From Pelagibacterales bacterium MED-G40 (GTDB lineage: Bacteria; Pseudomonadota; Alphaproteobacteria; Pelagibacterales; Pelagibacteraceae): a stretch of 64,000 nt of DNA. The stretch covers positions 124,001-188,000 of the forward strand of contig NTJN01000001.1 of NCBI GenBank assembly GCA_002457515.1, in the 5' to 3' direction. Shown here in pieces: positions 16,450 to 24,516 of this stretch. A program made the translations under genes and the position numbers. The number at the start of each line of letters is the position of its first letter. Positions within the stretch are counted from its first letter, which is position 1. The notes beneath the pieces are model-generated. The model saw only the letters and a list, made by a program, of their open reading frames with translations. It was not told where the DNA came from and ran no database searches.

Positions 16450-17487
16450 TTATGGCGCTGGGTTAGGATTATTGTTATGTATTAAATTAATTTTTTCTAT
16501 TATTTCTTCAGTTAGTTCAATTTTTATACTATCTATATTCTCTTTTAATTGATCCATTGTAGTTGCACCTATAATATTACTTGTAACAAAGGGTCTAGAA
16601 TTTACAAATGCCTGTGCCAATTGAACCATCGTCATATTATTTTCTTTAGAAAGTTTATAGTATTCATCATAGGCTTTCATCGCTATAGGATTAAGCATTC
16701 TTTCCCAACCCTTAAACAAAGTCATTCTTGCATCCTTTGGCATTTGACCGTTTCTATATTTTCCTGATAATGCTCCAGATGCTAAAGGATAGTAAACTAA
16801 CAAACCACATTTTTCTCTTATAGAAATTTCTGACATACCTATTTCATATGTTCTATTTACTAAGCTATAAGGATTTTGAACCGACATCATTCTAGGTAAA
16901 TTTTTATTTTTTGATATCTCCAAATATTTTGAAAGACCATAAGGAGTTTCGTTTGATACCCCAATGTATCTAATTTTTCCATTTTTGATAAATTTTTCTA
17001 GCGCTTGTAAAACTTTTTCAAAATCATTCCATTCACCCTCATTTTTATCTACTTTATATTCCCTTCTACCAAAACAATTTGTGGACCTTTCAGGCCAATG
17101 TAGTTGATAGAGATCTATATAATCTGTTTTTAACCTTTTCAGACTGTCATCTATAGCTTTACCAATTTTTTTTTCAGAAAAGCTGTTTTCACCCCCTCTT
17201 ATCCAATCCAAACCAGGACCCGCTACTTTTGAAGCTAAAATTATTTTTTTCCTATTTTTTCTTTTTTCAAACCAGTTACCAATCATTATTTCTGTTTTAC
17301 CATAGGAGTCCTTAGTAGGAGGAACAGAGTAAAGTTCGGCAGTATCAAAAAAATTAACACCTTGGTCAACCGAGTAATCCATTTGTTCAAAAGCATCTTT
17401 CTCTGAATTTTGAGTTCCCCATGTCATAGTGCCAAGACAAATGAGACTTACACTTAAATTTGTATTACCAAGTTTTCTAAATTTCAT
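16450..17487 (-). CDS. Aldo/keto reductase (Tas-like)
   Basis: A 345-residue NADPH-dependent TIM-barrel reductase. The catalytic tetrad is visible as Asp48 (FFDTAELY), Tyr53, Lys87 (LASK) and His130 (LYQLHWP). The insertion of YSVPPTKDSYG after the active-site tyrosine and overall length match the Tas/YghZ branch. Substrate not predictable. The start ATG at 17487 is divergent from the BI-1 gene across 77 bases, and the gene is the first of the minus-strand run down to 13377, although a 49-base gap separates it from the IalB-like gene. Confidence 0.93.
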   Translation of the reverse strand: MKFRKLGNTNLSVSLICLGTMTWGTQNSEKDAFEQMDYSVDQGVNFFDTAELYSVPPTKDSYGKTEIMIGNWFEKRKNRKKIILASKVAGPGLDWIRGGENSFSEKKIGKAIDDSLKRLKTDYIDLYQLHWPERSTNCFGRREYKVDKNEGEWNDFEKVLQALEKFIKNGKIRYIGVSNETPYGLSKYLEISKNKNLPRMMSVQNPYSLVNRTYEIGMSEISIREKCGLLVYYPLASGALSGKYRNGQMPKDARMTLFKGWERMLNPIAMKAYDEYYKLSKENNMTMVQLAQAFVNSRPFVTSNIIGATTMDQLKENIDSIKIELTEEIIEKINLIHNNNPNPAP

Positions 17488-17530
17488 AATTTTGTAATAA
17501 TTTGTTGAAAATTAATGTAAATATTGCATA

Positions 17531-17558
17531 TTGAAAAGCAGAAAAAAGATATTATATT
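17531..17558 (+). promoter_or_regulatory. Promoter of BI-1 gene (TTGAAA-16-TATATT)
   Basis: TTGAAA at 17531-17536 and TATATT at 17553-17558 are spaced by 16 bases, good sigma-70-type elements. The -10 box ends six bases before the ATG at 17565, and no ribosome-binding site lies between, so the transcript is probably leaderless. Confidence 0.5.
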
Positions 17559-17564
17559 GTTATT

Positions 17565-18320
17565 ATGGATCAAAATAAACAAACCGCTACGGTAAAATCA
17601 TCATTATCTCAAGCTATTATAGATCAGGGATTAAGAGCTTATATGCTTAACGTTTATAATTATATGGCATCAGGAGTTCTTCTTACGGGATTTGTGGCTT
17701 TAGTTTTGTTTAAGCTAGCAGTGGTTACAGACTCATCAACTGGGCAAATAATTGGTCTAACGAGTGTTGGTAATGCAATATATAACTCGGCTTTAATGTG
17801 GGTTTTAATGTTAGCTCCACTAGGAATAGTTTTTTATTTGGGATTTAAAATAGCAAATATGAGCGTATCAAAAGCTCAAACTATGTTCTGGATTTTTGCT
17901 GCTCTAATGGGCGCCTCTCTATCATCTATATTTTTGGTTTACACCGGAACGAGTATTACACGAGTATTTTTTATAACAGCCGGAACTTTTGGAGCTATGA
18001 GTATTTATGGCTACACTACTAAAAGAGATCTAACAAAGCTTGGCTCATTTTTAATGATGGGGTTAATAGGTATAATTATTGCATCAATTGTTAACATATT
18101 TATGAAATCTTCAATGATGTATTTTGTAATCTCTATACTAGGAGTACTAATCTTTGTTGGTTTAACTGCATACGATACTCAAAAAATTAAGAATATGTAT
18201 TTAGCTAGCGATAGTGGAGAGCTTATGGGTAAAAAAGCAGTAATGGGTGCTTTAACTTTATATTTGGATTTTATAAATTTATTTATAATGCTTTTAAGAC
18301 TTTTTGGTCAAAGAAGATAA
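17565..18320 (+). CDS. Bax inhibitor-1 / YccA family membrane protein
   Basis: A 251-residue inner-membrane protein with about seven hydrophobic helices. The BI-1 family signature is seen in the helix pairs around FWIFAALMGASLSS (107-120), the TKRDLTKLGSFLMMGL segment (about 153-168) and the C-terminal YDTQKIK plus ALTLYLDFINLFIMLLRL. Family members modulate proton/calcium leak and, as YccA, regulate FtsH proteolysis; the role here is inferred only from homology. Convergent with the DUF2794 gene, seven bases apart. Confidence 0.93.
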   Translation: MDQNKQTATVKSSLSQAIIDQGLRAYMLNVYNYMASGVLLTGFVALVLFKLAVVTDSSTGQIIGLTSVGNAIYNSALMWVLMLAPLGIVFYLGFKIANMSVSKAQTMFWIFAALMGASLSSIFLVYTGTSITRVFFITAGTFGAMSIYGYTTKRDLTKLGSFLMMGLIGIIIASIVNIFMKSSMMYFVISILGVLIFVGLTAYDTQKIKNMYLASDSGELMGKKAVMGALTLYLDFINLFIMLLRLFGQRR

Positions 18321-18327
18321 AAAATAG

Positions 18328-18675
18328 CTATTTCACCAACCTTAACTTATTCCAGCCAGTTTTAGTTATTAATTTATTAAGATTTTCGGATTGATTTATA
18401 ATTTTACCATCCTTGTCTTTAATCAAAAATTTTTCATTAATATATTTAGGTCTTAAATTTTTAAGTATTCTAATTACAGGTTTGTCAGAAGCCCTTTGAT
18501 ACACATCAAAAGAAATTTCTTTGTTTCCTGTTGAAAGCCCATAATCTTTCCAAGTTCCATTTGAGACCATTTTTGCGTAAAGATTTAAAATAGTCTGAAG
18601 TTCTTTCTTAATAAAAAAGATTTCTTTTTTATTTTTTTGAATATTATTATTTATAACTAGCTTTAATTTTTTCAT
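18328..18675 (-). CDS. DUF2794 protein
   Basis: A 115-residue soluble protein. The segment ELQTILNLYAKMVSNGTWKDYG (about 25-46) and the following FDVYQRASDKPVIRILK strand match alphaproteobacterial DUF2794, a family of unknown function found next to general housekeeping genes. The start overlaps the yciB stop region by four bases (18672-18675), implying translational coupling. No catalytic motif is visible. Confidence 0.88.
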   Translation of the reverse strand: MKKLKLVINNNIQKNKKEIFFIKKELQTILNLYAKMVSNGTWKDYGLSTGNKEISFDVYQRASDKPVIRILKNLRPKYINEKFLIKDKDGKIINQSENLNKLITKTGWNKLRLVK

Positions 18676-19217
18676 ATTTTATGTTTATTTATCAAAGGAA
18701 TTTGTAAAGCTGTAAATATAAAAGTTAAAGGTAATATACCCCAAACTTTAAAGTTTACCCACATATGCTCACTTTGAGTTCTCCAAACTATTTCATTTAA
18801 TAAAGCTAAAAAAATAAAAAAATAAGCCCACCTATTATTTAGCTTTTTCCACCCAGTCTCATCAAGTTCTAAAGCATTTTTTAAGAAAAATTTTAAACAA
18901 TTTTTTTTAAAAAATAAATTACCAATTAAAAGAACTGCTGCAAAGATTAAATTTATTATAGTTGGTTTTAAATATAAGAAAATTGGATTTTGAAAATATA
19001 AAGTTAGACCACCAAAAACTGAGATTATAATTCCTCCAATTAAAGGAATATAAGGTATTTTTTTTTCAACAAAATACACCACAACTACAGAGATGATTGT
19101 GGCTAGAATTAAAGGCGGTATGGCAACTATTAAATCTTTATCACTTTTATAATACACTGTAAAAAAAATAAGAAGCGGACCAAAATCTGCAATAAACTTT
19201 AATAAAGACTTATTCAC
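18672..19217 (-). CDS. yciB: Septation / intracellular-septum protein YciB (IspZ)
   Basis: A 181-residue inner-membrane protein with five or six hydrophobic helices. The start KSLLKFIADFGPLLIFFTVYY and the later GWKKLNNRWAYFFIFLALLNEIVWR segment (with the NRWA and NE motif) are diagnostic of YciB/IspZ. Family members influence cell-envelope synthesis and septation, interacting with elongation and division proteins. Here it shares a transcript with the overlapping DUF2794 gene and is divergent from hspQ across 86 bases. Confidence 0.92.
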   Translation of the reverse strand: MNKSLLKFIADFGPLLIFFTVYYKSDKDLIVAIPPLILATIISVVVVYFVEKKIPYIPLIGGIIISVFGGLTLYFQNPIFLYLKPTIINLIFAAVLLIGNLFFKKNCLKFFLKNALELDETGWKKLNNRWAYFFIFLALLNEIVWRTQSEHMWVNFKVWGILPLTFIFTALQIPLINKHKI

Positions 19218-19303
19218 AAAATATTTTTAACATAAATTTATTCTTTAATAAATTTATATGTTGATTTTTTCATAAAAATTATTAACTATTAACTATATTG
19301 TAA

Positions 19304-19624
19304 ATGTCTATTAATAATGCAAAATTCTCAATTGGAAATGTAGTTAAACACCGCCACTTTGACTTTAGGGGTGTAATTTATGATGTTGATTTTGAGTTTA
19401 ACAATTCAGAAGAATGGTATCAATCTATACCAAAAGACGTTAGACCAAGAAAAGATCAACCATTTTATCATTTATTAGCTGAGAGCAATGGTGTCACATA
19501 TGAGGCGTATGTTTCTGAGCAAAATTTGCTGCACGATAAATCAGGAGAGCCGGTGAAGCACCCGCTTATTGAAGAGATTTTTTCTGGAAAAAAAGGCAGT
19601 AGTTATTTTAAGCTCTCTAATTAA
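19304..19624 (+). CDS. hspQ: HspQ / YccV-like protein
   Basis: A 106-residue small protein. FSIGNVVKHRHFDFRGVIYDVD (8-29) followed by PFYHLLAES and YVSEQNLL is the hemimethylated-DNA-binding YccV-like fold. In E. coli HspQ is a heat-inducible specificity factor for Lon; in eukaryotes similar domains read DNA state. A TATATT at 19294-19299 lies just ahead of the ATG and could be its -10 box, though with only four bases between. Followed by a 186-base gap containing a strong hairpin. Confidence 0.92.
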   Translation: MSINNAKFSIGNVVKHRHFDFRGVIYDVDFEFNNSEEWYQSIPKDVRPRKDQPFYHLLAESNGVTYEAYVSEQNLLHDKSGEPVKHPLIEEIFSGKKGSSYFKLSN

Positions 19625-19701
19625 TAAAAAGGTTACCTCGCCACAAATTAAACATTATTAACTCAAAACTATGACAAAAATTTAACTTATCTTTCGGGGT
19701 G

Positions 19702-19766
19702 TTAGAGCCTGATTGGGAATTACTCATACTTCTTTAACTCCCTCTCAATTCTCAATTGGGCCTAAA
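19702..19766 (+). ncRNA. Candidate structured RNA (long imperfect hairpin) between hspQ and ccmC
   Basis: In the largest gap of the window (19625-19810) the segment GATTGGGAATT (19711-19721) pairs with AATTCTCAATT (19747-19757) through 11 bp including two G-U pairs, and the flanks TTAGAGCCT and GGGCCTAA extend the stem by about eight pairs with one bulged A. The loop is about 25 bases. GC content is locally higher than surroundings. It could be a small RNA, a leader for ccmC (45 bases downstream) or a terminator-like structure, but there is no T-tract. The pairing works for both strands, so the strand is assumed. Confidence 0.4.
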
Positions 19767-19810
19767 TTACTTCTTCACAAAAAAATCATATTAATGTAGT
19801 TAGTTCAATA

Positions 19811-20518
19811 ATGTTTAACTTTTTTTCACCTACTAATATTTTTTTAGCTTTAAGCAAAGTACAAAAATTTATTAATTCAATATTTTTTCCGATCTTGATT
19901 GTAAGTTTGGTTTTTGCATTAATTTTATCTCCTGCAGACCATATACAGGGTGATGCAATGCGCATAATGTATGTACATGTTCCTTCAGCTTGGCTAGGTC
20001 TCGCGTGTTTTTCAGCAATAACAGTATTATCAATATCAGCTTTTATTTTTAAGATTAAAAATTTCTTTTACATAAACAAAAGTTTAGCTCCGATAGGTTT
20101 GTTTTTTACTTTTTTAGCTATAGTCACTGGTTCACTTTGGGGAGAGCCCACATGGGGAACTTGGTGGGTTTGGGATGCAAGATTGACATCTATGATGGTT
20201 TTAATGTTTTTTTATATTATTTATATTTTATGTTTCAAATTAATTAAGAAAGAACAGCTTTTATTAAAGATTTCATCTTTGATAGCAATTTTAGGAGCAA
20301 TCAACTTACCAATTATTAAATACTCAGTAGACTGGTGGACAACACTACATCAACCAGCAAGTATAAAATTTGGAGTCTCTAATAGTATACATTCATCAAT
20401 GATGTTGCCATTACTATCAATGTTATTAGTTTTATTGTTGTATGGTGCGCTAATTTTTCTAATGAAATATAAAACAGAAATCATTAGAATAAAGAAAAAA
20501 AACATTAAAAGATTATGA
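19811..20518 (+). CDS. ccmC: Cytochrome c maturation protein CcmC (haem handling)
   Basis: A 235-residue inner-membrane protein with six helices and the tryptophan-rich haem-binding motif WGTWWVWDARLTS (around 118-130), flanked by conserved histidines (VHVPSAW near 56 and LHQPAS near 184). CcmC loads haem onto CcmE in the periplasm. It heads a run ccmC-D-E-F-G-H and overlaps ccmD by four bases. Genes for the ABC components CcmA and CcmB are not beside it. Confidence 0.95.
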   Translation: MFNFFSPTNIFLALSKVQKFINSIFFPILIVSLVFALILSPADHIQGDAMRIMYVHVPSAWLGLACFSAITVLSISAFIFKIKNFFYINKSLAPIGLFFTFLAIVTGSLWGEPTWGTWWVWDARLTSMMVLMFFYIIYILCFKLIKKEQLLLKISSLIAILGAINLPIIKYSVDWWTTLHQPASIKFGVSNSIHSSMMLPLLSMLLVLLLYGALIFLMKYKTEIIRIKKKNIKRL

Positions 20519-20748
20519 TATCAAATTTAATATTAATGAATGGCTACGGTGTTTTTGTTTGGTCTTCGTTCGGAATAGTTTTAATCTCTGGATTTATTCT
20601 TTATTTAAGAACTAAAAAAACTTTAGACAAATACGAGAAAGAATTTTTACTTGAGTTAGAGTCTTTGTCAGAAGCTAAAAAAAAACATGTATTAGAGAAT
20701 TCTAAAATTGCTAACAAAATTTTAGTAGAAAATTCAAAAACAAATTAA
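20515..20748 (+). CDS. ccmD: Haem exporter protein CcmD
   Basis: A small protein (77 residues from ATG 20515, or 70 from an internal ATG at 20536) with a single membrane helix (YGVFVWSSFGIVLISGFILYL) and a charged cytoplasmic tail, the usual CcmD layout. CcmD helps release holo-CcmE from CcmABC. The tail, about 45 residues of Lys/Glu-rich sequence, is longer than many homologues. The ATGA overlap with ccmC supports the 20515 start. Assignment relies mostly on position because the family is short and variable. Confidence 0.85.
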   Translation: MISNLILMNGYGVFVWSSFGIVLISGFILYLRTKKTLDKYEKEFLLELESLSEAKKKHVLENSKIANKILVENSKTN

Positions 20749-20759
20749 AGCATTCTTTA

Positions 20760-21179
20760 ATGCTAACAAAAAAAGTTAAAAATAGGATAATATTTTTAAT
20801 AGCTACTATATTTATTTTTATAATTTCAATCTTTTTTGTATTGAAATCTTTAAACGAAAGTATTCTTTATTTTCATACTCCAACAGAAATTAATCAAAAA
20901 AAAAATCTATCCTTTGAAAAAAAAATGAGAGTTGGCGGAATGGTTAAAAAAAAATCAATATTAAGTGACTCAAAAGGTGTACAATTTATTATTACAGATC
21001 TTCGAAATGAAATTATTGTAACTTATTCAGGAACCGTCCCAAACTTATTCGCTGAAGGTAAGGGAGTAATAGCCGAGGGGAAACTAAAGGATAAAAAGTT
21101 TTTCATAGCAGATAAAATTTTAGCAAAGCATGATGAAAATTATATGCCTCCAGAAATGAAAACAAATTTAGAAAACTAA
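20760..21179 (+). CDS. ccmE: Cytochrome c haem chaperone CcmE
   Basis: 139 residues: one N-terminal membrane anchor (about 9-28) and a periplasmic OB-fold domain. The covalent haem-binding His124 and Tyr128 lie in AKHDENYMPPE, the canonical HxxxY form. RVGGMVKKKSI (57-67) and FAEGKGVIAEGKL (97-109) are family motifs. CcmE carries haem from CcmC to CcmF/H. It ends on the first base of ccmF (TAATG). Confidence 0.95.
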   Translation: MLTKKVKNRIIFLIATIFIFIISIFFVLKSLNESILYFHTPTEINQKKNLSFEKKMRVGGMVKKKSILSDSKGVQFIITDLRNEIIVTYSGTVPNLFAEGKGVIAEGKLKDKKFFIADKILAKHDENYMPPEMKTNLEN

Positions 21180-23062
21180 TGTTAAGTAATACAGGAATAA
21201 CTTTGGTAATTTTAACGACTCTTTTAAGTATCACAGTAATCTATAAATCTTTTGTCGATCTTCACATTAAAAATAATTTAGTAAATCAAAAAATTTTAAA
21301 TTTAGTAACTTTTCAAACTACTTTTTCTATTCTTAGCTTTATCGTATTGATTGTTGCTTTTGTTATTTCTGATTTTTCTTTAGTGAATGTCTATGAAAAT
21401 TCACACACAAAGAAGCCACTTTTTTATAAGATATCTGGAGCATGGGGCAGTCATGAGGGAAGCTTACTGTTATGGATAAATATACTTGTAATTTTCTCTT
21501 TTTTATTTTTGGTTTTTACCAAACACAATAATAAATCTTATCTTCTGTACACTCTAATTTTTCAAAATTTTTTAATACTAGGATTTTTAATTTTTTTACT
21601 TATTAATTCAAATCCATTTAGTAAAATTTATCCTATTCCAATAGAGGGACTTGGTTTAAATCCAATTTTGCAGGACCCAGCTTTAGCAATTCATCCTCCT
21701 TTGCTTTATATTGGTTTCGTGGGATCCTCAATTTATTTCTCTGCAGGAATAGCATCATTGATAAGTAATTGTAGAGATAAGTTTTTTGCAAAATCAATAA
21801 AACCTTGGGTATTAATATCTTGGTCGTTTCAAACACTTGGTATTACTGCTGGATCTATTTGGGCTTACTATGAATTAGGATGGGGTGGGTTTTGGTTTTG
21901 GGATCCTGTAGAAAATGCATCATTAATGCCTTGGTTTGTCATTACTGCACTTATGCATTCAGTTATAGTTTTAGAAAAAAGAAATTCAATTTACTCTTGG
22001 GTAATTATTTTATGTTTATTAACTTTTACGATAAGTGTGACCGGAACTTTTTTAGTAAGATCTGGTATATTAAATTCAGTTCATACTTTTGCGAATGATC
22101 CTTCACGAGGATTATATATTTTAATTTTTTTATCTTTGATGATATTTTTGGCACTAATTGTTTTTTTTCGCTATAGCAAGAAAGAGGAATATAACTTCTT
22201 ATTAAAAAGCAAAGAAACATTAATATTAGCAAATAATTGGTTTATGTTTTTTTTTCTAACTGCAGTGATGATAGGAACTCTTTATCCTATAATTTTAGAA
22301 GTTTTAAACAACACTAAAATTTCTGTGGGTCCACCATTCTATAGTGCAGTTATATTTCCATTTGTAATTCCATTTTTGATCTTTATGGCACTTGGACCTA
22401 AAATAAATTGGATTAAGAATAAGTATAAAGAATTTTTATCAAACTTTTTAATACTAATTGCTGCAATAATTCTTAATTTTTTAATTTATTTCCTTTTGGG
22501 TAAATATAGTATTATTTCAAATTTAATCATAATTTCCTCAATTTTTTTAATTATACATTCAGTAAAAGATCTTTTAACTTTTTTTAAAAATAAAACTGTA
22601 AGTGACATTTCAAGAATTATTTCTCATTTAGGATTTGGAATGCTAATTCTTTTTATTGGTATTAGTCATAATTTTACAACTGAAAATGACTTTAATTTAA
22701 AAGTTGGAGAGAAAAAAAAATTTAGCGTTTATCAAATTAATTTTAATTCTATCCAAATGGAGAATGAAAAAAACTACAAAAAAATAGTCGGAGAGTTTAG
22801 ATTAATAAACCTCAAAAGTAATTTTGAGGAAATTTTATATCCTGAAATAAGAATTTATGAACAGCCAGAAACACTAACTTATGAAGCTTCAATAAAAACA
22901 AAATTATCGTCTGATATTTATCTTACTATGAGTAATATTTCTCGATCAGATTATTACAATATTAAGTTTCAAAAGAAACCCTTCATGATTTGGATATGGA
23001 TTTCAGCAATACTAATTGCAAGTGGAGGATTTATAAGATTAATTAAAATTAAAACACGATGA
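21179..23062 (+). CDS. ccmF: Cytochrome c haem lyase subunit CcmF
   Basis: A 627-residue inner-membrane protein with many helices. The motif GSHEGSLLLWI (around 89-99) and the WWD-type haem-binding domain GWGGFWFWDPVENASLMPW (around 234-252) are diagnostic, and histidine-bearing loops (IHPPLL near 172; NSVHTFANDPSRG near 299) fit the haem-ligand scheme. CcmF, with CcmH, attaches haem to apocytochrome c. Overlaps ccmG by four bases. Length is at the short end of the 630-660 usual range. Confidence 0.97.
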   Translation: MLSNTGITLVILTTLLSITVIYKSFVDLHIKNNLVNQKILNLVTFQTTFSILSFIVLIVAFVISDFSLVNVYENSHTKKPLFYKISGAWGSHEGSLLLWINILVIFSFLFLVFTKHNNKSYLLYTLIFQNFLILGFLIFLLINSNPFSKIYPIPIEGLGLNPILQDPALAIHPPLLYIGFVGSSIYFSAGIASLISNCRDKFFAKSIKPWVLISWSFQTLGITAGSIWAYYELGWGGFWFWDPVENASLMPWFVITALMHSVIVLEKRNSIYSWVIILCLLTFTISVTGTFLVRSGILNSVHTFANDPSRGLYILIFLSLMIFLALIVFFRYSKKEEYNFLLKSKETLILANNWFMFFFLTAVMIGTLYPIILEVLNNTKISVGPPFYSAVIFPFVIPFLIFMALGPKINWIKNKYKEFLSNFLILIAAIILNFLIYFLLGKYSIISNLIIISSIFLIIHSVKDLLTFFKNKTVSDISRIISHLGFGMLILFIGISHNFTTENDFNLKVGEKKKFSVYQINFNSIQMENEKNYKKIVGEFRLINLKSNFEEILYPEIRIYEQPETLTYEASIKTKLSSDIYLTMSNISRSDYYNIKFQKKPFMIWIWISAILIASGGFIRLIKIKTR

Positions 23063-23580
23063 AAAAAACTTTTTTAAAACTCATTTTATTTGCTTTAGCT
23101 ATTTTTATAATAGGAACTTTCTATGTTGGTTTAAAAAAAACAGAAATTTATGATACTAAAAATCTAATTGGAACAAATTTAGATAATTTTACACTGAATT
23201 CTCTAAATGAGGATTTAGAAATTAATCAAGAATTAATAAAAGAGAATCAATATAATTTAATAAATTTTTGGGCATCTTGGTGTGGTCCTTGTAGAGCTGA
23301 ACATAAATATTTAATGAATTTAAATAGAAATGCAAAAAATTTAAAATTAATTGGAATAAATTTTAAAGATGATAAAAAAAATGCAAATAAATTTCTTTCA
23401 AAATTTGGTGATCCTTATCATTATTCAGCTGCTGACTCAGAAGGTAAAGTTTCAATAAACTTTGGAGTTTACGGTATTCCTGAAAGTATATTGGTAGATA
23501 ATAATTTGAAAATTATTAAAAAATTTATTGGACCACTTAATCAAGATGAATACAAAGATATAATAAATTTAACAAAGTAG
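23059..23580 (+). CDS. ccmG: Thiol:disulfide oxidoreductase CcmG/DsbE
   Basis: A 173-residue membrane-anchored thioredoxin-fold protein: one N-terminal helix (4-24), then the active site WASWCGPCRAEH with Cys75 and Cys78 and the cis-proline motif YGIPES. It reduces the CXXCH haem-binding site of apocytochromes in the periplasm. Placed between ccmF and ccmH in the usual order, overlapping ccmF by four bases, with an eight-base gap to ccmH. Confidence 0.95.
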   Translation: MKKTFLKLILFALAIFIIGTFYVGLKKTEIYDTKNLIGTNLDNFTLNSLNEDLEINQELIKENQYNLINFWASWCGPCRAEHKYLMNLNRNAKNLKLIGINFKDDKKNANKFLSKFGDPYHYSAADSEGKVSINFGVYGIPESILVDNNLKIIKKFIGPLNQDEYKDIINLTK

Positions 23581-23588
23581 TTAGACTT

Positions 23589-23960
23589 GTGAAAAAAATA
23601 ATCCTTATAATTTTTTTTTTAACTTTCTCTCATCTTAAATCTGATGAAGTTACTAAACTTCATATAGAAATTTATAAAAATCTTCGCTGCCTAGTATGCC
23701 AAGGTCAATCAATAGCTGACTCTAATTCTGAATTTGCACAAACTGTTAAATTGGTAGTTAAAGATAAAATAAATGAAGGCAAATCTAAAAAAGAAATATA
23801 TGAATTTTTAATAAGTAAGTACGGTGAGTGGATAGTCTACCAACCACGATTTAACAGAGGCAATTTCCTTTTATGGTTTTTGCCTTATTTGATTTTAATT
23901 TTCGGCGCAATAATTATTTATGCTTTGATAAAAAAAAGAAAGAATAATAAGGCTAATTGA
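23589..23960 (+). CDS. ccmH: Cytochrome c maturation protein CcmH (CycL, short form)
   Basis: A 123-residue protein starting at GTG 23589, with a signal peptide (1-18), the redox motif LRCLVCQGQSIADS (Cys34, Cys37), and a C-terminal membrane helix (about 95-115). This is the short CcmH form without the CcmI-type TPR domain. It reduces apocytochrome thiols with CcmG and forms the haem lyase with CcmF. No ccmI is visible next to it; the operon appears to end here, 39 bases before an unrelated outer-membrane gene. Confidence 0.95.
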   Translation: MKKIILIIFFLTFSHLKSDEVTKLHIEIYKNLRCLVCQGQSIADSNSEFAQTVKLVVKDKINEGKSKKEIYEFLISKYGEWIVYQPRFNRGNFLLWFLPYLILIFGAIIIYALIKKRKNNKAN

Positions 23961-23999
23961 AGCTATACTTTTTAAAGATATGGTAGTATTTTTCTATAA

Positions 24000-24503
24000 A
24001 TGAAAATAAAAATTCTATTAATTTTAGTTAGCTCTTTGTTTTTAAGTTCAAGCTTGTTAGCTCAGGAGAGCAACAAGAATATAACTTTTTATACAGGTAA
24101 ATTTGATACAACAGATACAGTTGGGGATGACAAAACAAATTTATTTGGTATAGAACACAAAAATCCAAATTTATTTAGAGATACGTTTTTAGGTAAAGTC
24201 TCCCCGGTTACTGGAGGATTTGTATCTGGCAAAGGCTCCACCTATTTGTATACAGGTGTAGAAGCAGAATATGATTTAGGACCTGTAAAAATTTTACCGA
24301 GTTTTACTCCTGGGTACTATCAAAAAGGAGATGGAAAAGATTTAGGTGACGTTCTTGAATTTAAAAGCGAAGTCAAAGTAGGTTTTGACATATTTGAAAA
24401 TTCTAAGATTGGCTATAGCTACAGCCATATTTCTAATAATGACTGGGGAGAAAAAAACCCCGGTGCTGACAATCAATCAATAACTTTTTCAAAAAAGTTT
24501 TAA
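24000..24503 (+). CDS. PagL-like lipid A deacylase / acyloxyacyl hydrolase family beta-barrel
   Basis: 167 residues with a signal peptide (1-21, ending LLAQE) and an outer-membrane beta-barrel pattern of alternating strands to a terminal Phe (KKF). The C-terminal motif GYSYSHISNNDWGEKNPGAD contains the His-Ser pair (HIS) used by PagL to remove the 3-O acyl chain of lipid A, and LGDVLEFKSEVKVGFD precedes it as in the family. Whether it is active on lipid A cannot be told. Not part of the ccm pathway despite adjacency. Confidence 0.8.
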   Translation: MKIKILLILVSSLFLSSSLLAQESNKNITFYTGKFDTTDTVGDDKTNLFGIEHKNPNLFRDTFLGKVSPVTGGFVSGKGSTYLYTGVEAEYDLGPVKILPSFTPGYYQKGDGKDLGDVLEFKSEVKVGFDIFENSKIGYSYSHISNNDWGEKNPGADNQSITFSKKF

Positions 24504-24516
24504 ACAAATTTCAATA

